A stretch of 64,000 nt of DNA from Thermomicrobiales bacterium (GTDB taxonomy: Bacteria > Chloroflexota > Chloroflexia > Thermomicrobiales > UBA6265), in assembly GCA_041390825.1 (NCBI GenBank), contig JAWKPF010000007.1, forward strand, positions 139,545 through 203,544. Direction: 5' to 3'. Below are positions 8,167 through 17,781 of this stretch, one piece after another. The position numbers and the translations under genes are program-made. The notes beneath the pieces are model-generated. The model was not told the origin of the DNA. It saw nothing but the letters and a program-made list of their open reading frames with translations, and ran no database searches. Within the stretch, counting starts at the first letter, position 1; each line of letters begins with the position of its first letter.

Positions 8167-9672
8167 GTGAAACATCAGGCCATTGGAGTCGATATCGGCA
8201 CCACCGGTGTCAAGGCAGCGCTGATCTCTATCGACGGCCGGATTCTGGCCGATGCCACCGTCGAGCACGATCTGCACTCCCCGCACGCCGGTTGGGCCGA
8301 GGAGGACCCGGGCGACTGGATTGCCGGCGCGGCAAAGGCGTTGCGCCAGCTGGCAATGTCGCCGGAGATCGATCGGGACGGGATTGCCGCCATCGGAGTC
8401 AGCGGCATGGTCCCGGCGATGGTGCTGTTGGACGAAACCGGTCAGCCGGTGCGTCCGGCGATTCAGCAGAACGACGCCCGCGCAATCGAAGAAGTGGCCG
8501 AACTGGGCACGCGCATCGATCAGGATCGACTCTATCGCCTCACCGGCGGATACACCAATCAGCAACACATCGCGCCTCGGCTGCTTTGGGTGCAACGTCA
8601 CGAACCGGACGCATGGGCGCGCACCCGGACCGTGCTGGGTTCCTATGACCTGGTGACCGCCTGGCTCTGCGGCGCGCCGCCGGCAGCCTGCAGCCTGGAG
8701 CTCAACTGGGCAGTGGAATCCGGACTCTACGATTTCCGGGAGCGTCGCTGGGTGCCCGATTTGCTGGACGCCGTCCAACTCGATCTGTCCTATTTTCCAC
8801 CGGTGCATGACCCGACCGATGTCGTTGGATCGCTCGGTCCGGACGCTGCCGAGGCGACCGGCTTGCCAACAGGGATTCCGGTGGTGGCGGGCAGCGCCGA
8901 CCATATCGCCTCCGCATTGGCGGCCGCGCTGCGCGAGGATGGTGACACGCTGATCAAGTTCGGCGGCGCAGGCGACATTCTCTACTGCTCAGCCAAGCCG
9001 ATCACCCATCCGTCGCTGTTCATCGACGCGCATGACATTCCCGGGAAATACCTGCTCAATGGCTGCATGGCGGCCAGCGGGTCGCTCGTGAAGTGGTACG
9101 TGACGGAAATCCTCGGCCTCGACACCGCCAAGGCCACGCTGCAGGAACTCGACCGTGAGGCGGCGGAAGTTCCCCCTGGCTCTGGAGGAGTCACCATCCT
9201 CCCCTATTTCCTCGGTGAGAAGACGCCGATCATGGATCCTCGAGCGCGTGGTGTTATCTTCGGGCTCGACCTTTCCCACTCCCGCGCGCACATCTTTCGC
9301 GCGACGTTGGAGGCGGTCATGTATGGGTTCCGCCATCACGTCGATGTGCTTCGCGATGCTGGGCTCGAACCAACCCGCTACATGGCAACCAATGGCGGCG
9401 TGAGCAGCTCGCTTTGGCGCCAGATCGCGGCCGACGTGCTTAACGAGCCGATCACCTCGTTCCGCAATCATCCGGGTTCCGTATTGGGCGTTGCGTTTGT
9501 GGCGGGAATGGCCGGGGGACTCTTTTCCGGTTGGGACGAGATCGACCGCTTCCTGGCGGATCGTTACGTCAACGATCCGAGCGCCCAGGCAGCCGAGGCA
9601 TACGACCGCGGCTACCAGATTTATCGAGACTTGTATCGGCGCTTACAGACGCTGTTTCCTGAAATCGACTAA
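8167..9672 (+). CDS. FGGY-family carbohydrate kinase (xylulokinase-like)
   Basis: ATP-dependent sugar kinase of 501 residues with the two-domain FGGY fold. The N-terminal phosphate loop is GVDIGTTGVKAAL, the catalytic region has QQNDARA, and the C-terminal domain has KFGGAGDI and TNGGVSSSLWRQIAADVLNEPI. It is nearest to xylulokinases, but the exact pentulose or hexulose substrate cannot be decided. The start is GTG 8167, 5 bases after the BtpA-like stop, with no clear ribosome site, so coupled translation is likely. Confidence 0.9.
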   Translation: MKHQAIGVDIGTTGVKAALISIDGRILADATVEHDLHSPHAGWAEEDPGDWIAGAAKALRQLAMSPEIDRDGIAAIGVSGMVPAMVLLDETGQPVRPAIQQNDARAIEEVAELGTRIDQDRLYRLTGGYTNQQHIAPRLLWVQRHEPDAWARTRTVLGSYDLVTAWLCGAPPAACSLELNWAVESGLYDFRERRWVPDLLDAVQLDLSYFPPVHDPTDVVGSLGPDAAEATGLPTGIPVVAGSADHIASALAAALREDGDTLIKFGGAGDILYCSAKPITHPSLFIDAHDIPGKYLLNGCMAASGSLVKWYVTEILGLDTAKATLQELDREAAEVPPGSGGVTILPYFLGEKTPIMDPRARGVIFGLDLSHSRAHIFRATLEAVMYGFRHHVDVLRDAGLEPTRYMATNGGVSSSLWRQIAADVLNEPITSFRNHPGSVLGVAFVAGMAGGLFSGWDEIDRFLADRYVNDPSAQAAEAYDRGYQIYRDLYRRLQTLFPEID

Positions 9673-9707
9673 CTTTTTGGGCCAATAGCACAAGACCCTG
9701 CCCAAAC

Positions 9708-9736
9708 TTGACGCATTTTTGCGTTGCGAGTACAAC
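9708..9736 (+). promoter_or_regulatory. Sigma-70-type promoter for the sugar ABC transporter
   Basis: TTGACG at 9708-9713 and TACAAC at 9731-9736 are separated by exactly 17 bases. They lie 144 bases upstream of the binding-protein start. The spacer region overlaps a perfect short inverted repeat (9711-9724), so this promoter is probably controlled. Confidence 0.6.
9711..9724. promoter_or_regulatory. Inverted repeat overlapping the -35 box (candidate operator)
   Basis: ACGCA-TTTT-TGCGT is a perfect palindrome with 5-base arms. It begins within the -35 hexamer and runs into the spacer, where a repressor would block RNA polymerase. No LacI, ROK or DeoR regulator lies next to it, so the binding protein is unknown. 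Confidence 0.4.
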
Positions 9737-9879
9737 CAACACAGTGGCCCAACCGTGTCGATGGATGAAATTCACACTCGAACGACGAGTGACCGACCCA
9801 TGACATCACCTGGGACCAGCGCGCAATCGTCTGCGCGCGACATTTCGATAGCGTGTTCGTTTTCTACAAGGAGGTACTC

Positions 9880-11313
9880 GTGACAAACGCAAATGATCGA
9901 CGCCAGAAGTCGATCGAGCTCCTGCGCGACTATATGGCTGGTCGAATCGACCGCCGCCAGTTGCTGAAGAGCGCGGCGGCCGCCGGCGCGCTCTTGCCGG
10001 TACTCAGCATCATGCGCGGCGCAGCTCCCGCGTACGCACAGGATGCATCCCCGGCTGCCGACGCCGCGGCGGGCAGCACGATTGTCGTGCCGGCCGATAT
10101 CCGCACCGACCTTTCGGGCGCGACGATCGCCTGGATGGGCCCCAGCGCAGCCGACCCCGACCTGGCCTGGAACGAGGCAGCGATTGCCGCGTTCTCCGAG
10201 GCCACTGGAATTACGGTCAATCTCGTCCATGGTGAGAATCAAACCGACGCGCGCCTGCAGGCGATGCGCCAGCAATTCGCCGCGCAGGCCTCGGACATCG
10301 ATGCGTACCAGATCGATATCATCTGGCCAGGTGTCGTAGCCGAGCACGCTGTGCCGCTCCAGGATGCGCTTGGAGACCGAGCAGAATCCTTCTTCCCTGG
10401 CATCATCGCGGCGAACACCGTCGATGGCAACCTGGTAGGCATCCCCTGGTTCACTGACGCGGGCTTGCTGTACTACCGCACCGATCTGCTCGAGAAGTAC
10501 GGTGTCGAACCGCCGGCCACCTGGTCCGATCTCGAGGCAGCTGCCCAGACCATCCAGGACGGCGAAAAGGCCGACAAGCCGGACTTCACCGGATACGTCT
10601 GGCAGGGCAAAGCCTACGAGGGACTCACGTGCAACGGCGTCGAATGGCTCGTCTCGCAGGGTGGCGGCACGATCATCGATACGGACCGCAACGTGACCAT
10701 CAACAACGAAGCCGCAATTGCCGCAATGGAACGGGCCGCTGGATGGGTGAACGGAATCTCACCTGAGGGCGTGACGACCTACACCGAAACCGAGACCTTC
10801 AATGTCTGGGTTGCCGGTAATGCTGCCTTCGCCCGCAACTGGCCGTACATGTACTCCGGTAGCCAGGAGAGCGAGGCGACGGCAGGCAAAGTCGGCGTCT
10901 CGCCGCTCCCGAAGGGCGACGGCGCCGAAGACACCAGCGCGGCCACCCTGGGCGGATGGCAAATGATGGTGTCCAAGTACTCGAAGAACCAGGATGCCGC
11001 CATCGAGTTCGTCAAGTACATGACGAGCCCCGAGCTGCAGACCTCGTACGCGATCGAGCGGTCGCATCTTCCAACCATCCCTGCAGTCTATGACGACCCA
11101 GCGGTGGCAGAGGCCAGCGAGTTCATTCCTCGCCTGAAGCCGGTCTTCGAGGCCGCTGTCGGCCGCCCTTCGGCCCAGACCGGCGATCTCTATCCAGAGC
11201 TTTCCACCATCTTCTATCAGCAGCTCAACCAGGTGCTCTCCGGCTCCAAGTCGGCCGCTGACGCTGCTGCGCAGATGGAAGAGGACATGAACGCCGTCTT
11301 CGAGGACGCATAA
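9880..11313 (+). CDS. Sugar ABC transporter substrate-binding protein, Tat-exported
   Basis: Family 1 extracellular solute-binding protein (477 residues). The N-terminus holds a twin-arginine signal: RRQLLKSAAAAGALLPVLS followed by an Ala-x-Ala-Gln cleavage region around residue 48, so it is exported folded. After a short Ala/Ser/Pro linker the binding lobe begins at TIAWMGPSAADPD and has the usual GIPWFTDAGLLYYRTDLLEKYG of maltose/trehalose-type binding proteins. GTG 9880 is chosen because AAGGAGGT lies 4-5 bases upstream. An earlier in-frame GTG at 9853 lacks a ribosome site. Two permeases follow. Confidence 0.93.
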   Translation: MTNANDRRQKSIELLRDYMAGRIDRRQLLKSAAAAGALLPVLSIMRGAAPAYAQDASPAADAAAGSTIVVPADIRTDLSGATIAWMGPSAADPDLAWNEAAIAAFSEATGITVNLVHGENQTDARLQAMRQQFAAQASDIDAYQIDIIWPGVVAEHAVPLQDALGDRAESFFPGIIAANTVDGNLVGIPWFTDAGLLYYRTDLLEKYGVEPPATWSDLEAAAQTIQDGEKADKPDFTGYVWQGKAYEGLTCNGVEWLVSQGGGTIIDTDRNVTINNEAAIAAMERAAGWVNGISPEGVTTYTETETFNVWVAGNAAFARNWPYMYSGSQESEATAGKVGVSPLPKGDGAEDTSAATLGGWQMMVSKYSKNQDAAIEFVKYMTSPELQTSYAIERSHLPTIPAVYDDPAVAEASEFIPRLKPVFEAAVGRPSAQTGDLYPELSTIFYQQLNQVLSGSKSAADAAAQMEEDMNAVFEDA

Positions 11314-11319
11314 ACTTCG

Positions 11320-11390
11320 GCACCGGTCCGGTGCGCACTAACGGACCATCGAATCGAAAGCAAGCCGGACGGGAGATACTCCCGTCCGGC
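11320..11390 (+). terminator. Tandem hairpins between binding protein and permease genes
   Basis: Just after the binding-protein stop there is a small stem (GCACC 11320-11324 with GGTGC 11330-11334). It is followed by a perfect 12-bp stem, 11364-11375 with 11379-11390, with a 3-base loop. There is no T-run. The position is typical of intercistronic hairpins that protect upstream mRNA or partly terminate transcription, keeping the binding protein more abundant than the permeases. Confidence 0.6.
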
Positions 11391-11413
11391 GCTGACGTAA
11401 AAGCGGGGTTTCC

Positions 11414-12418
11414 ATGAGCCAGAATGTTCCCGCTGGTGCGGCGGTCTCGTCGACTGAGACCCAGACGATCAAGGTATCCGATCGACCACAGACGTCCTGG
11501 GCGAAGTCCCGGGAGCGTCTCGCCTGGTTCATGGTGCTACCCAGCATCATCATTGTGGCGCTTGTCGCCCTCTATCCTCTTGTACAGAGCTTTCGTCTGA
11601 GCTTTACCAACGCGCGACTTGCGAGTGCACGTGAAGTCGAGAACGTTGGTCTCCGCAATTACGAGTACCTCTGGAACAGCGACACATTCCGCATCGCTTT
11701 CCAGAACACCGTCAAGTTCACGGTCGTGTCAGTTGCGCTCGAGCTCGTGCTTGGCATGATCGTCGCACTAATCATCAATTCGCAGTTCCGGGCCCGAGGC
11801 CTCGTTCGTACCGCGATCCTGATCCCCTGGGCCATCCCCACCGTTGTGTCGTCCCGGCTCTGGGCATACATGCTCAACGACAACTATGGGGTCATCAACG
11901 ACATTCTTGTCTATCAGCTTCCACGGTTTTTCGGTTGGATACCGATCATTGGCGACAACATCGCGAACATCTTCCCAGATGAAAAGATCGCCTTCCTCGC
12001 CCGGCCGAATCTCTCCTTGCCGAGCGCTATCGCGGTTGACGTCTGGAAGACGACTCCCTTCATGGCGTTGCTGTTGCTGGCGGGCCTGCAGGTCATTCCC
12101 GGCGATGTCTACGAAGCAGCAGTCGTCGATGGCGCCAGCAAGTGGAAGCAGTTTTGGCAGATCACTCTCCCGCTCCTCCGCCCTGCGATCCTGGTCGCGT
12201 TGATCTTCCGAACGCTCGACGCGTTCCGCGTCTTTGACGTCATCTTCGTCATGTTCGGCGCAAAGGTCGAAACCCTTACGCTCTCGATCTTTACCCAACA
12301 GACGCTCGTCGACGGAGACCGCCTGGGGAGAGCGTCGGCTGCCAGTGTGGTCATTTTCCTGTGTATCGGCGCGTTTGTCCTGATTTACACGCGGCTCGTC
12401 AAGGTGGAGGAAGTCTGA
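11414..12418 (+). CDS. Sugar ABC transporter permease (MalF/UgpA type)
   Basis: Inner-membrane subunit of a CUT1-type sugar importer. It has a hydrophilic N-terminus of about 40 residues, then six predicted membrane segments beginning at LAWFMVLPSIIIVALVALYPL. The EAA loop that docks the ATPase is present as YEAAVVDGASKWKQFWQIT. The length is 334. It follows the binding protein after two hairpins, and its stop is 1 base before the next ATG, so the two permeases are translationally coupled. Confidence 0.93.
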   Translation: MSQNVPAGAAVSSTETQTIKVSDRPQTSWAKSRERLAWFMVLPSIIIVALVALYPLVQSFRLSFTNARLASAREVENVGLRNYEYLWNSDTFRIAFQNTVKFTVVSVALELVLGMIVALIINSQFRARGLVRTAILIPWAIPTVVSSRLWAYMLNDNYGVINDILVYQLPRFFGWIPIIGDNIANIFPDEKIAFLARPNLSLPSAIAVDVWKTTPFMALLLLAGLQVIPGDVYEAAVVDGASKWKQFWQITLPLLRPAILVALIFRTLDAFRVFDVIFVMFGAKVETLTLSIFTQQTLVDGDRLGRASAASVVIFLCIGAFVLIYTRLVKVEEV

Positions 12419-12419
12419 G

Positions 12420-13322
<903 letters not shown>

Positions 13323-13337
13323 ACCGGCCAGAGACGA

Positions 13338-14297
13338 ATGCTCTACCTCGACGATTGGATCGTTTGGGACTTCTGGCTCGCCCCGCGACTCGACGCGGGC
13401 GAGCCGTTTCATTGCTATTTCCTGCAAGCGCCGCGATCGATTCCCGATCCGGAAATGCGTCACGATCTCGCCCGCATCGGTCATGCAACCTCGTCGAACC
13501 TGACCGATTGGGACTATCACGGCGAGATCTTGCCACTGGGCGAATCTGGTTCCTGGGACGACATGACCCAGTGGACAGGATCCGTCATTCGTCACGACGG
13601 AACGGCCTATCTGTATTACACCGGCCGGACAACGACTGAATCGGGACTGGTGCAACGAATCGGGCTCGCGATCTCCGAAGACTTGCGTTCCTGGCGCAAG
13701 ATCGATAGGAATCCGGTGCTGGAAGCCGCGAACCCCTGGTACGTGGCTCCTGCCCCGGACGGAATGACACGGTCCGACTGCCGCGATCCATGGGTGCTTC
13801 GACACGACGGCAGGTGGCTCATGTACTACACCGCCTCTGCGCCAGGACAACCCTGGGATGCACGAGGTGTTGTCGGCATCGCAACATCGGACGATCTTGT
13901 GCGCTGGTCACCCGGTCCACCGGTATTGGCGTCCGGTGTGTTCGAAGAGGTCGAGGTTCCCCAGGTCTTTCCATTGGGAGATCGCTGGGCACTGCTCTTC
14001 TGCACGGGAAAGCACGCCACCAGAAATGGCCAGAAGGCCACCTGGAATGGAACGCATTACTACCTGGCCGATTCGCCGTTCGGACCGTTCACACTCGCGC
14101 CAGAGCCGCTGCTTCAAGCCGACGAGATTGGCACGAACTATGCGGCACGTGCGGTGCTCGATCCATGGTTCGGCAACTACCTGTTGGCCTGGCGTCGCTT
14201 CGATGACGACGGCGCCTTCGTGGGCGCCCTGACCGATCCATTCCCGCTCCATCTCGACGCCACAAACCATCGCCTGACCCTCGAAAGCGCCGTCTAG
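13338..14297 (+). CDS. Five-bladed beta-propeller glycosidase, GH32/GH43/GH68-like
   Basis: A 319-residue protein with the propeller signature of the beta-fructosidase superfamily. Candidate catalytic residues are D11 in WDFWLAP (where GH32 has WMNDPNG), D150 in the conserved CRDPWV, and E206 in EVEVPQV. Repeated blade strands such as HDGTAYLYYTGR and HDGRWLMYYTA support the fold. There is no signal peptide and no C-terminal beta-sandwich domain, so it should act in the cytoplasm on imported glycosides. Its place directly behind the two permeases supports this. Whether it cuts fructosides, arabinosides or others cannot be read. Confidence 0.8.
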   Translation: MLYLDDWIVWDFWLAPRLDAGEPFHCYFLQAPRSIPDPEMRHDLARIGHATSSNLTDWDYHGEILPLGESGSWDDMTQWTGSVIRHDGTAYLYYTGRTTTESGLVQRIGLAISEDLRSWRKIDRNPVLEAANPWYVAPAPDGMTRSDCRDPWVLRHDGRWLMYYTASAPGQPWDARGVVGIATSDDLVRWSPGPPVLASGVFEEVEVPQVFPLGDRWALLFCTGKHATRNGQKATWNGTHYYLADSPFGPFTLAPEPLLQADEIGTNYAARAVLDPWFGNYLLAWRRFDDDGAFVGALTDPFPLHLDATNHRLTLESAV

Positions 14298-14395
14298 GGC
14301 AGGTTCCGTAATCACCTCGCTTCCCTGAACCCCGACCCTCGTTCGGTGAGATACTTCCATCCTGATGTGTCGCCGTTCCGCAGAGAGGAGAAACC

Positions 14396-15673
14396 ATGTC
14401 GTTCGAAACCGCCTTCACCATGGACACCTCGGCCATCAAGTACGGGGAGGGTGTCACGCGAGAAGTCGGTGAAGACGCGAAGAATCTGGGCGCGACCAGA
14501 GTGATGGTCGTCACCGATGCCCGTCTGGCCGATCACGTTGCGGTACAAACGACGGTCGAATCGCTGAAAGCCGCGGGGGTCGACTTTGCGCTCTACTCCA
14601 ATACGCGCGTGGAGCCGACCGATGTTTCCTTTGCGGAAGCGACAGAGTTTGCGACCGATGGCGGGTTCGACGGCTACATCGCGGTTGGGGGCGGCTCGGT
14701 CATCGACACCGCCAAGGCCGCGAACTTGTATGCAACCTACCCCGCCGACCTGCTGACCTATGTCAATGCGCCGATTGGCCAGGCGAAACCCGTTCCCGGC
14801 AAGCTCCGTCCGCTCATCGCCATTCCCACCACCGCGGGTACCGGCAGTGAGACGACCGGCACCACGATCTTCGATCTGACGTCGATGCACGTGAAAACTG
14901 GTATCGCTCACCGGGCGCTCCGGCCGGTGCTTGGCATCCTCGATCCAATCAATACGCTTACGATGCCTCCCATGGTCACGGCCAGTTCCGCGCTGGACGT
15001 GCTCAGTCATGCGATCGAGTCCTACACGGCGCTGCCGTACAACCGTCGTCCGGCCCCGGAGAGCCCAAGACTCAGACCGGCATACCAGGGAGCGAATCCG
15101 ATCAGCGATGTCTGGTCGTCGAAAGCGGCCGAAATGGTTGCCTCCAACCTCGAAACGGTCGTCAACGAACCGAACAATCTCGAGGCCCGCGGACAGATGA
15201 TGCTCGCCGCCGCGTATGCAGGCATCGGATTTGGCAACGCCGGCGTGCATCTTCCGCATGGCATGTCCTATCCCGTTTCCGGTCTCGTGCGCTCGTACGT
15301 GCCGGATGGGTATCCGGACGATCATCCGATGGTCCCGCATGGCATTTCGGTCATCCTCAATGCCCCGGCGGTTTTTCGTTTCACCGCCCAGGCAGATCCC
15401 GAACGCCACCTGGAAGCGGCGCGCATGCTGGGAGCGGACGTCTCCGGCGCAGGCCCAGAAGAAGCAGGAGAGATCCTGGCAAACCGCCTGATCGATATCA
15501 TGCGACGCACCGGGATGCCGAATGGCCTAAGCGCGGTCGGTTTCACCGAGGACGACATCGATCGGCTGGTAGCCGGCACGGTCCCGCAACACCGGGTCAC
15601 CAAGCTCTCACCTCGCCCTGCCTCGGAAACCGATCTCGCAGAGATGTTCCGCGACGCCATGGTTTATTGGTAG
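14396..15673 (+). CDS. Iron-containing alcohol dehydrogenase, hydroxyacid-oxoacid transhydrogenase-like
   Basis: Group III metal-dependent dehydrogenase of 425 residues. The nucleotide loop is GGGSVIDTAK and the signature is AIPTTAGTGSETT. Metal-binding histidines lie in DVLSHAIES and in the GVHLPHGMSYP segment. The segment NRRPAPESPRLRPAYQGANP is a hallmark of the ADHFE1/HOT subgroup, which couples oxidation of a 4-hydroxyacid to reduction of 2-oxoglutarate. Homology supports the subgroup; the substrate here is inference. A GAGAGGAGAAACC ribosome site precedes ATG 14396. It follows the sugar cluster after about 100 bases. Confidence 0.88.
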   Translation: MSFETAFTMDTSAIKYGEGVTREVGEDAKNLGATRVMVVTDARLADHVAVQTTVESLKAAGVDFALYSNTRVEPTDVSFAEATEFATDGGFDGYIAVGGGSVIDTAKAANLYATYPADLLTYVNAPIGQAKPVPGKLRPLIAIPTTAGTGSETTGTTIFDLTSMHVKTGIAHRALRPVLGILDPINTLTMPPMVTASSALDVLSHAIESYTALPYNRRPAPESPRLRPAYQGANPISDVWSSKAAEMVASNLETVVNEPNNLEARGQMMLAAAYAGIGFGNAGVHLPHGMSYPVSGLVRSYVPDGYPDDHPMVPHGISVILNAPAVFRFTAQADPERHLEAARMLGADVSGAGPEEAGEILANRLIDIMRRTGMPNGLSAVGFTEDDIDRLVAGTVPQHRVTKLSPRPASETDLAEMFRDAMVYW

Positions 15674-15691
15674 CGAAAGGAAGAAGCGACA

Positions 15692-15973
15692 ATGTCGGAC
15701 TCAGAACTCGGCCAGGTCGAAAAGCAGGTGTTGCGCGCGTTGAAGGGTAGGAACGGCGCGACCTCGGATCAGATCGCCACCCTCCTGGGCAACATCGGCG
15801 CATCGAGCATCGTCTCCGCCAACGCTGCCCTTGTGCGGAACAAGCTGGTGGAGCCAGTTCCCAACGAACAGGGAGCGTTTCGGCTGACCTCCGAAGGGGC
15901 CAAACTTGCGGATCACCTCCCTGCCGAGCGATCCGAACCTGGTAGCGGTGGCGGCGATTCTTCGTTCAATTGA
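15692..15973 (+). CDS. Small winged-helix DNA-binding protein
   Basis: A 93-residue protein with a helix-turn-helix-like core (EKQVLRALKGRNGATSDQIATLLGN, then a recognition helix with SSIVSANAALVRNKLV) and a wing (VPNEQGAFRLTSEGAKLAD). The tail is Ser/Gly-rich. It resembles MarR/ArsR-like or archaeal-type small winged-helix domains but no specific family. It starts 18 bases after the iron dehydrogenase with a GAAAGGAAG site, so it probably belongs to the same operon and could regulate it. Confidence 0.75.
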   Translation: MSDSELGQVEKQVLRALKGRNGATSDQIATLLGNIGASSIVSANAALVRNKLVEPVPNEQGAFRLTSEGAKLADHLPAERSEPGSGGGDSSFN

Positions 15974-15998
15974 TCATGCGATGAGAGGGCTTCGGTAG

Positions 15999-16652
15999 AT
16001 GTTGATCGACCTGACTGGACCGCTGCATCCTGGGATGTGGAGCTACGCGCCCATGATCGAGATCCCTCCCTTCGAGCAGCAACGATGGGCGACCATCGAA
16101 GAGCGCGGCTGGGAGGCGGATTGGTTTGCGATGCCTACGCTGGCGGGCACCTATCTCGAGACAGCCAAGCACCTGATCGCCGATGCTCCGTCGATCGACC
16201 AGGTCCCTCCCGAGCGATTCTTCGTAAACGCGACCATCGCCAGGATTCCACGCGGCCCGCGGGAGCACATCACCGTTGCCGAACTGGAGGCGACGGCGAC
16301 GTCGCTCGAACCAGGCGATGCACTTCTGGTGCACACCGGATGGGAGCAACATCGCGACAACAGCGAGACATTTGTGCTCCAGTCTCCTCATTTCGACCTC
16401 GAAGCCATGCAGTGGATCGTCGATCGCGGCATTTCGATACTTGGTGGAGATATGCCCTGTTTCGATGATCCCGTGGGGGCCGAGGGTCAGGGCGTGAACA
16501 TGGTTCTCTTCGGAGCCGGAGCATTGATCCTGGCGCCGCTCGTGAATCTCGGCGCCACCACGGCGACCCGCGGGAGACTGACCGTGATGCCAATTCCGTT
16601 GGTCGGGTCGTGTGGCGCGCCGTGTCGCGCGATCCTCGCTCCTGCGAACTAA
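15999..16652 (+). CDS. Cyclase-family protein (kynurenine formamidase fold)
   Basis: A 217-residue member of the cyclase family (PF04199 type), which includes metal-dependent kynurenine formamidases and isatin hydrolases. The N-terminal LIDLTGPLHPGMW and the C-terminal LILAPLVNLGATTA with PIPLVGSCGAPCRAIL fit the family. The metal motif usually written HxGTHxDxPxH reads LAGTYLETAKH here. The first two metal-site His positions and the Asp are therefore replaced, and only the last His is kept. Activity may be changed or lost. It lies between the winged-helix and DUF362 genes on the same strand. Confidence 0.82.
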   Translation: MLIDLTGPLHPGMWSYAPMIEIPPFEQQRWATIEERGWEADWFAMPTLAGTYLETAKHLIADAPSIDQVPPERFFVNATIARIPRGPREHITVAELEATATSLEPGDALLVHTGWEQHRDNSETFVLQSPHFDLEAMQWIVDRGISILGGDMPCFDDPVGAEGQGVNMVLFGAGALILAPLVNLGATTATRGRLTVMPIPLVGSCGAPCRAILAPAN

Positions 16653-16685
16653 CCACTCGACGATCGTTCATCACAGAGGAAACAG

Positions 16686-17765
16686 ATGGCGAAACACGAC
16701 TGGAACCGACCGGACACTGTCGTTCTTTACCGATCGACGGGGTCGTATCCCTACGCGACTGAGGATTTCACGCGCGCGGCGCGATCGATTCTCGATCTGC
16801 TCGAACCGGAGATCGACAAGCCCAAAGTCACCCTGAAACCGAACGTGGTGCATGGGGTGTCTCCAGATTCAGGTATCACGGTCCACCCGGGATTTCTGCG
16901 GGGTGTCGCGGAGTATCTGATCGAGTCCGGGATCGCGCCAGACGCCATTTCAGTAGCGGAAGGGGGCGGCGGCGAGGATAGCCGCGACATGCGCGAGCAC
17001 TACGCGAACGTCGGGTTCGACGTATTGACCGACGAGCTTGGAGTGAACCTGGTCGACCTGAACGCGGACGACTATGTGCGGGTCGATATCCCCGAGGGGC
17101 GCGTTTTCAGGCAGATGCCGATTGGCCGAACCGTTTGGGATCCCGAGGCGTACTTCATCAACATCCCGAAGATGCGGACGCACAACTTCGGCATCACAAC
17201 GATCAGCATCAAGAACTTGCAAGGCATCGTGGTCCCGCTCGAGGAGCGGCACATGTGCACCCTCTTTCCCCGTTACGATGGCGACCGAGGGGGGAACGGG
17301 CTGCGTGACGATGTGATCGATTCGCATGAACGCTGGGCGCACAAGATTTGCGATATCTCGTTGGCGCGCACGCCCGATCTCAACATCGTCGACGCGCTCG
17401 TTCCGCGCGACGGAACAGGGTTCCGTAATGGGAACGATCGGCCGATGGGTATCGCGCTTGCAAGCTCGAACCAAACCGCTGTCGACACGATCGGCACAGC
17501 GCTGATGGGCATCGATCCCGCAAATGTGACCTACCTGCGTGTAGCGGGCGAGCGGAACATGGGACCGAACCGCGTGAAGGACATCCGCGTGCTGGAAGTC
17601 ATCGATGGCGCGCTCGTGGAACGTGATGGGATCGACGATCTGGTAGCGACCCCTCCATTCCGCGTCACGCTCTCGGAAACGCTGACGTATCAGACGTACG
17701 AGAACGTTGAATACAACCAGCCCGAGGAGGAATTGGTCCACGCCGCGATGCGCCACGACGCGTAG
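16686..17765 (+). CDS. DUF362 domain-containing protein
   Basis: A 359-residue protein with the DUF362 pattern: VTLKPNVVHG near the N-terminus, the segment ISVAEGGGGEDSRDM, then INIPKMRTHNFGITTISIKNLQG, and LNIVDALVPRDGTGFRNGNDRPMG. DUF362 proteins are often linked to iron-sulfur or oxidoreductase systems but have no settled activity. No ferredoxin-type Cys cluster is visible. It ends the plus-strand run that begins with the iron dehydrogenase, with an AGAGGAAAC site before ATG 16686. Confidence 0.85.
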   Translation: MAKHDWNRPDTVVLYRSTGSYPYATEDFTRAARSILDLLEPEIDKPKVTLKPNVVHGVSPDSGITVHPGFLRGVAEYLIESGIAPDAISVAEGGGGEDSRDMREHYANVGFDVLTDELGVNLVDLNADDYVRVDIPEGRVFRQMPIGRTVWDPEAYFINIPKMRTHNFGITTISIKNLQGIVVPLEERHMCTLFPRYDGDRGGNGLRDDVIDSHERWAHKICDISLARTPDLNIVDALVPRDGTGFRNGNDRPMGIALASSNQTAVDTIGTALMGIDPANVTYLRVAGERNMGPNRVKDIRVLEVIDGALVERDGIDDLVATPPFRVTLSETLTYQTYENVEYNQPEEELVHAAMRHDA

Positions 17766-17781
17766 GTCAAGGGCGAACCGT

